Source: Selenomonas sp. (GTDB lineage Bacteria; Bacillota; Negativicutes; Selenomonadales; Selenomonadaceae). From it: a stretch of 35,413 nucleotides of DNA. The first letter of the stretch is position 1, and the number at the start of each line of letters is the position of its first letter. The stretch is taken from NCBI GenBank assembly GCA_018052705.1, contig JAGPMW010000022.1:1-35413 (forward strand). Reading direction: 5' to 3'. Of the stretch, positions 30,701 to 35,413 are shown in pieces. Position numbers and translations under genes: made by a program. A model generated the notes under the pieces. That model worked only from the letters and a program-made list of their open reading frames with translations, was not told where the DNA came from and searched no databases.

Positions 30701-31826
30701 GCGGCAGCAGCGGGCTTCATGTCCGAGGTGCCGGCCAGCGACTGGTCGTATGGTGCGGTCAATGAGCTGATCTCAGCCGGCATGGTGCCGGACTATGCGG
30801 TAAAGATTCCGCAGGGACGCGTCATGAGCCGCATGGAGATGGCGATGATCGTGGATGCCGCGATGCAGAACAAGAGCGCGATGAATGCCACGCAGCAGGC
30901 CGATAAGCTGTCCATCAACGGGTATGCCCGTATCCGTAACGACCATTTCCTGAAGTCCGATGCAGGGTCTGGGCTGACGACACGGTCGACCCGTGCCAAT
31001 ATGATCCATGTGGCTGTAAACTCGACCTACAAGGTCAATGAAAACTGGCAGGCGCACACGGATCTGGGGTATCGCAATTCCTTTAGTGGGTTTGATGAGA
31101 GGAAGTCGTTGGCGCCGGGAGAAAATCAGACGGGGCTGACGGTGGATACCTATGTGACCGGTACGATGCCAAAGCTCGGCCTCGATGCCAAAATCGGTAA
31201 ATGGAATGAGTGGAACATTTACGGCTGGGGCATGGATATCGATTGCGATTTCTCCGGTGTGCAGATGACCTACGGCAAGAAGGCATTCAAAACCTTCTTT
31301 ACGGGCGGTCAGATGGATCTTTGGGATGATGCAATGGGCGGAACGCGTACAAAAGAGAAAGTCACCAGTCTGCGCTTCTTCTATTCGTTTGACAAGAAGA
31401 ACGATATCAACTTTGGTACGTCCTGGAGCTCGGCGATGGCCAGCCGTTATCAGGACCCGGATCAGGGACGTGTATTCTACTACTACACGCATGCACATCA
31501 TAAATTCGATCAGAACTGGGATCTCCGCGCAGGAATCATCAACAGCAATGCGGACCGGAACAATACCGCTGCTGCTGGTACGAAGACGAAGCATCCGGGG
31601 CGCTGGGTACAGTTACAATATAAAGGATCTAACCTGTCGGTACCGAAATCCTATGGGATCACGCTTGATTACCGCTATGAGCCCGCACTCAGCTGGCCAA
31701 CCGTCACCGACTGGTGCGGTCTCAATGAGAAATTCCTGCGTCTGGGCTTCAGCTATGTACCGGCTAAAAATATCCTGCTCGATACGTTCTATACCTGGGC
31801 CAGAGATATTGACACCAACAAACGCG
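30701..31826 (+). pseudogene. SLH-domain porin (OmpM-like), 5'-truncated and 3'-broken
   Basis: The reading frame encodes an SLH motif (VPASDWSYGAVNELISAGMVPDY, RVMSRMEMAMIVDAAM), then a beta-barrel-like region with alternating aromatic strands (LSINGYARIRNDHF, GWGMDIDCDFSGVQMTYGK, LRFFYSFDKKNDINFGTSW, LRLGFSYVPAKNILLDTFYTW). This is the architecture of the outer-membrane anchoring porins of Negativicutes. A TAG stop sits at 30698. Directly after it the frame reads AAAAGF-MSEVP, which is the expected end of a signal peptide, so the start codon and hydrophobic core are missing exactly at the processing site. Near 31826 porin-like sequence ends and a different frame carries GH3 sequence. The frame formally runs 30719-31912. 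About 370 porin residues are present. It is probably not expressed as a functional porin. Confidence 0.82.
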
Positions 31827-31841
31827 AGTGCCGTCATGTCG

Positions 31842-32186
31842 TCCTACTCCATTGCCTGGAGCGACGATGGCTCACTGGGGGAGAAGGTCGGCAGTGCCTT
31901 CAGCGAATATAAGATTGGCCTGCTGCGCAATATCTTCCAGCTCGGGTTGTTCGAGAATCCGTATCTTGATGTGGCGAAGACCGTCCGCGAGGTGGGCAAT
32001 CCACAGGATAAGGCCGCCGGTTATGAAGCGCAGTTAAAGTCCATCGTTCTCTTGAAGAACAAGGGCGGCGTAATCCATAAAGCTGCAGCCCAGACGCAGA
32101 AACCAATTGTCTATGTGCCGATGATCTATCGTCCGGTCATCGAAAACAAAACGTTCCATACTCGACATCCTGATGGGACGATTTGA
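31842..32186 (+). pseudogene. Fragment of a GH3 beta-glucosidase-type protein
   Basis: About 110 residues in a frame different from the porin: GEKVGSAFSEY, LLRNIFQLGLFENPYLDVAKT, VGNPQDKAAGYEAQLKSIVLLKNKGGVI, and QKPIVYVPMIYRP. NIFxLGLFENPYxD and EAQxKSIVLLKNK are hallmarks of the junction between the two domains of family 3 glycoside hydrolases; a whole enzyme would have some 600 residues more. The catalytic nucleophile domain is absent. The left boundary with the porin lies between about 31826 and 31870. The frame stops at 32186, just inside the esterase sequence. Remnant, not a functional gene. Confidence 0.75.
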
Positions 32187-33471
32187 GCCGCAGGGACTGC
32201 TGCCGATGCAGCAGCCGTCTTATCAGACGGTGACGGAGACCTTTGACTGGGGACCGTCGGTGTCGAAGGTCATCGTGAATCTCGGGCAGACTGTGACCAG
32301 CAAACAGGTGACACCGGGCAGCTTTAAGGTCCATGTCCGTCGTGAGCTTGCTGAAGGAGCCCTGACACCGGGCGAGGCAATGCAGCTGGGCAAGAATGCC
32401 TTCGTCAGCCTCGGTTCTGAGGCCCGGTCGGCCAAGGATCTCGAGGGCGATCGCACGGTGACGAAAGCGTATGTTTCGGATGCGAAGGGGAAACCGGTCA
32501 AAAGCGGCCAGTATGTTACGCTTGAGCTCAAGGTAGGTCCGCAGGAGACCCTGGGGGCAGCGCTGAATTTCGATCTGCACACGCTGCTCAATAACTGGGT
32601 GAAGTCAGACTATACCATCACGGAGCAGCAGGCGGTCGGCAGGACGGCTGGGCTCGTGATCGACAACAATCAGGGCAACATCCGTCCACAGGCGGATAAA
32701 TTCCGCTATGGGCATCAGCTCGTCGGCATTCATGATTCGTTCCCGTATGCCAGCTATGAGCCGCAGGACGGGGGCAGGCATCCGTTGATCATCTGGCTGC
32801 ATGGTATGGGCGAGGGCGGCAATTCGCCTTCGCTGCCGATCATGGGCAATAAGGCAACCCAGCTCGCCGATCCGTCCATCCAGAATTATTTCGGTGGAGC
32901 CTATGTGCTGGCACCGCAGGCACGTACCTATTGGATGCAGGGCTATAAGAGCTTTGCTGATGGCACCTCCATCTATTCGGATACGCTCATCAAATTCATC
33001 AAGGACTATGTGGCAGCCCATCCGGGCATCGATGCCAGCCGCATCTATGTCGGCGGTGATTCCAACGGCGGCTATATGACAATGCTGCTGGTCCGTGATA
33101 ATCCGGGTTATTTCGCGGCGGCTTTCCCCACCTGTGAAGGGTTAAAAGACAGTCTGATCAATGAGCAGGACCTCAAGAATATTGCCGATACGCCAATCTG
33201 GTTCACGGCCGCCAAGACCGATACGGTCCTGCCACCGAAAGACTATGCCGTACCGACCGTGGCTCGTCTGCAGCAGGCGGGAGCTAATGTGCATTTCAGC
33301 TTCTTTGACAAGGTCGTCGATCAGACCGGCCGTTATAAGAAAGCTGATGGTACCCCATTCGAGTACGCAGGGCACTGGTCCTGGATCTATGTCTATAACG
33401 ATCAGTGTGCCGATACCATCAATGGCAAGAGCGTCAAACTCTTCCAGTGGCTGGCGTCCCAGCATCGCTGA
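32173..33471 (+). CDS. Esterase of the alpha/beta-hydrolase fold with Ig-like N-terminal domain, signal peptide missing
   Basis: The 432-residue frame has an N-terminal Ig-like domain (about 12-150; TFDWGPSVSKVIVNLGQTV, SGQYVTLEL) and a CE1/PHB-depolymerase-like hydrolase domain (about 160-430). Visible: HPLIIWLHGMGEGG (oxyanion hole region), the nucleophile motif GGDSNGGY, the acid region AAKTDTVLPP and the His region AGHWSWIYVYND. Catalytic residues look intact. Related enzymes are exported, but no signal peptide is encoded and the first codons follow GH3 sequence. ATG 32173 and ATG 32209 both lack a ribosome binding site. The 5' end was probably lost, so the gene may be silent. It ends at a strong terminator. 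Confidence 0.78.
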   Translation: MGRFEPQGLLPMQQPSYQTVTETFDWGPSVSKVIVNLGQTVTSKQVTPGSFKVHVRRELAEGALTPGEAMQLGKNAFVSLGSEARSAKDLEGDRTVTKAYVSDAKGKPVKSGQYVTLELKVGPQETLGAALNFDLHTLLNNWVKSDYTITEQQAVGRTAGLVIDNNQGNIRPQADKFRYGHQLVGIHDSFPYASYEPQDGGRHPLIIWLHGMGEGGNSPSLPIMGNKATQLADPSIQNYFGGAYVLAPQARTYWMQGYKSFADGTSIYSDTLIKFIKDYVAAHPGIDASRIYVGGDSNGGYMTMLLVRDNPGYFAAAFPTCEGLKDSLINEQDLKNIADTPIWFTAAKTDTVLPPKDYAVPTVARLQQAGANVHFSFFDKVVDQTGRYKKADGTPFEYAGHWSWIYVYNDQCADTINGKSVKLFQWLASQHR

Positions 33472-33496
33472 TCGAAAAGAAAACAAATAGAAAGTC

Positions 33497-33539
33497 AAAA
33501 ACAACTCAAATCTCATTTGCAGATTTGAGTTGTTTTTTT
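33497..33539 (+). terminator. Intrinsic terminator after the esterase
   Basis: Perfect 17-bp pairing (33497-33513 with 33521-33537) with a long T-run. Confidence 0.93.
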
Positions 33540-33682
33540 GCTTTCTTGCCATTAAATTTTAGTTACTGAAACAAAAATTTGTTTTCTTCACAAAAATTTG
33601 CCTAAAATTTGATTTACTTTGCTAAATTTTGAGTTATACTAAAAGAAAGCAAAAATGGAAGCAGGAAGGGAGGGGAAGTAAT

Positions 33683-35125
33683 TTGACAAGTGAAGAATTG
33701 ATGGAACATCTGGTATTGATCCAGAAGCTGAAATGTGAGACCCAGACGCTTGAACTGAAAAGTGGCGAGCATGGTTGTCCTAAAAAATTATATGATTCCC
33801 TGTCGAGCTTTTCTAATCAGGATGAGGGCGGTATTATTATTTTTGGTGTAGATGAGTCGCAGGACTATAGGGAAGTCGGGGTTTATGATGCGCAGGATCT
33901 GCAGAAAAAAGTCAATGAGCAGTGTTTGCAGATGGAGCCCGTTGTTCGTCCACTACTGACGGTAATAATCAAGGATGAAAAAGCCTTTGTCGCGGCAGAG
34001 ATACCTGGCGTGGATTTGGCAGAACGTCCTTGCTACTATCGTGGCAAAGGCCGGCTCAAAGGTTCCTACCGTCGGATTGGTGACAGCGATGAACCAATGA
34101 CGGAGTATGAAATCTATAGCTATGAGGCCTATCGGAAAAAATATCAGGATGATGTGCGTATAGTGGAACGGGCTTCCTTTGATGCACTGGACAGAGACCG
34201 GCTGGAACAATATATTGAGCGAATCCGGATCGGGAAACCGAACCTGAACCTGATGACGGATGAAGCAATCTATGACCTGATGAGTATTCGCAAAGATGGA
34301 AAGGCAACGCTGAGCGCGGTCATGGTTTTCAGTCTTTACCCACAAGCTTATTTTCCACAGCTTTGCATCACGGCCGTAGTGGTTCCCGGTAATGAGATTG
34401 GTGCGGTGGGAGACATTGGTGAACGTTTCCGGGACAATCAGCGAATTGAGGGAAATATAGCGGATATGCTGCAGGGTGCTATTGATTTTGTCAAGAGAAA
34501 TATGCGGACGAAAACAATCATCAATCCGGATACAGGCAAGCGTGAAGACCGTACCGATTATCCTCTCACGGCTGTCAGGGAAGCAGTCCTGAACGCATTG
34601 GTGCATCGGGACTACAGCATCCATACGGAGGGAATGCCGATTCAGCTGCTCATGTTTGAGAATCGGCTGGAGATACGGAGCCCCGGCGGAATCTATGGCA
34701 GGATTACTGTAGATCAGCTTGGCAAGGTGCAGCCGGACACCCGGAATCCTGTGCTCGTATCGGAATTGGAAACCTTGTCCATTACAGAGAATCGCTATTC
34801 GGGGATACCGACGATACGCAGGGCGATGGAAAGATATCATTTGCCCGTACCGGAATTCCTTGACGAGAGGGGCAGCTTTATCGTGAAACTCTGCCAGTCG
34901 ACTGCCGATACAGGTTTATCGGAAATTCAAGTGAAGGATGAGCATGGTCTGGTATCCTTCTGCAGGACACCGCGAAGCCGGCAGGAGCTGGCAGATTATT
35001 TGGGAATCTCTTCGGTTTCCTATGCAGTCCAGACCTATGTGCAGCCATTGGTAGCAAGCGGGCAGATCAAGCTGACCCAGCCAGCAAAACCGCGCAGTCC
35101 GAAACAGAGATACTATAGCGAATAA
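33683..35125 (+). CDS. AlbA_2 (Schlafen-type) and HATPase_c_4 domain ATP-binding protein
   Basis: A 480-residue protein. The N-terminal AlbA_2 domain (about 10-130) shows ETQTLELKSG, LYDSLSSFSNQDEGGIIIFGVDE and ERPCYYRGKGRLKGSYRRIGD. A GHL-type ATP-binding domain (about 290-400) shows REAVLNALVHRDYS and MFENRLEIRSPGGIYG. A winged-helix-like tail follows (RSRQELADYLGISSVSYAVQTYVQPLVASGQI). Family members are annotated as putative transcriptional regulators or helicases, and some occur in defence islands; the role here is unknown. TTG 33683 is chosen since GGGAGGGG lies seven bases before it. Codon use is more AT-rich than its neighbours and the upstream ~140 bp are very AT-rich, suggesting transfer. 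An IS30 element begins ~90 bp downstream. Confidence 0.82.
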   Translation: MTSEELMEHLVLIQKLKCETQTLELKSGEHGCPKKLYDSLSSFSNQDEGGIIIFGVDESQDYREVGVYDAQDLQKKVNEQCLQMEPVVRPLLTVIIKDEKAFVAAEIPGVDLAERPCYYRGKGRLKGSYRRIGDSDEPMTEYEIYSYEAYRKKYQDDVRIVERASFDALDRDRLEQYIERIRIGKPNLNLMTDEAIYDLMSIRKDGKATLSAVMVFSLYPQAYFPQLCITAVVVPGNEIGAVGDIGERFRDNQRIEGNIADMLQGAIDFVKRNMRTKTIINPDTGKREDRTDYPLTAVREAVLNALVHRDYSIHTEGMPIQLLMFENRLEIRSPGGIYGRITVDQLGKVQPDTRNPVLVSELETLSITENRYSGIPTIRRAMERYHLPVPEFLDERGSFIVKLCQSTADTGLSEIQVKDEHGLVSFCRTPRSRQELADYLGISSVSYAVQTYVQPLVASGQIKLTQPAKPRSPKQRYYSE

Positions 35126-35216
35126 AGAATCCCCTGAGACGGTCTTAATCAAATTTAAGATTGGTCTAATGAAAATTGCAAATGAGGTATTGCTAGACTA
35201 TGATGGATTTACAATC

Positions 35217-35413
35217 TAAGTGCAACAGTTCCTACACAACCAAATGAAAATGACACATAGACTTCTGGTATAATGGTGTTTGAAACGAACAACCTATTCC
35301 ACCAGGAGGAATTATGTGTCATTACAAACATCTTACACCTTTTGAGCGCGAACGGATACTATTTTTTCTCATCCGCGGCGAATCTATTACGAAAATTGCC
35401 CGGTTGCTGAATC
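35217..35413 (+). mobile_element. IS30-family insertion sequence, left end (truncated by window)
   Basis: A terminal-repeat-like stretch begins near 35217 (AAGTGCAACAGTTCCTACAC), followed by an extended -10 promoter TGGTATAAT (35267-35275) and the IS30-type transposase start. The right end and the matching inverted repeat are outside the window, so the left boundary is approximate. Confidence 0.65.
35314..35413 (+). CDS. IS30-family transposase, N-terminal fragment
   Basis: The first 33 codons are visible: MCHYKHLTPFERERILFFLI then RGESITKIARLLN. This is the start of the helix-turn-helix that opens IS30-family transposases (xLTxxERxxIxxxLxxGxSxxxIAxxLxR). CAGGAGGA lies about six bases before the ATG. 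The gene continues past the window; whether it is intact cannot be seen. Confidence 0.85.
   Translation, partial: MCHYKHLTPFERERILFFLIRGESITKIARLLN

Noticed and set aside
1..35413. CRISPR array
   Set aside because: No series of regularly spaced identical repeats was seen anywhere in the window.

Overview
The window looks like a chromosomal piece from a Gram-negative-type Firmicute of the Negativicutes, most likely Selenomonadaceae (Selenomonas/Mitsuokella-like). This is an inference from three things: moderately GC-rich coding regions with canonical AGGAGG ribosome binding sites, Firmicute-type genes (LCP protein, RecD2, TenI, EpsC-type CysE, DUF1659/DUF2922/YvrJ small proteins), and an SLH-domain porin of the kind that anchors the outer membrane in this class. 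No taxonomic search could be run.

Layout. 1-470 is the end of an rRNA operon (23S 3' end, structured spacer, 5S, terminator). 527-11207 holds an HD-GYP protein (minus strand), an LCP cell-wall ligase, an ABC-F ATPase, RecD2 helicase, and a very large BvgS/EvgS-like hybrid sensor kinase broken by a one-base frameshift near 9185. 11256-14304 carries two minus-strand transporters, LysP-like and NiaP-like. 14672-16995 has thiD and a secreted SGNH/GDSL hydrolase.

From 17045 the character changes. About 465 bp of AT-rich non-coding DNA precedes a tightly overlapping three-gene operon of unknown function (ComK-like protein, winged-helix replication-type protein, small basic protein). A second operon follows with the DUF1659, DUF2922 and YvrJ trio, and it ends in a 19-bp perfect inverted repeat. 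Next come two divergent regulator/transporter pairs (LysE-type exporter/LysR and MATE pump/MerR). The MATE promoter has the over-long 19-bp spacer and dyad typical of MerR-activated promoters. A membrane-anchored protein and a bacteriohemerythrin follow.

25535-28689 is a complete TPP-riboswitch-controlled thiazole operon, thiS-thiG-thiH-tenI. Then come cysE with a structured leader and a TRIC-family channel. 30701-33471 is a mosaic: a porin without start codon or signal peptide runs into a fragment of a GH3 beta-glucosidase, which runs into an esterase also lacking its signal peptide. The window closes with an AlbA_2/HATPase-type ATP-binding protein and the left end of an IS30-family insertion sequence cut by the window edge.

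Most genes are ordinary housekeeping or transport functions. The best candidates for something new are the 17.0-20.1 kb module, the porin/GH3/esterase mosaic, and the regulatory architectures (MerR/MATE, LysR/LysE, thiD/SGNH junction).
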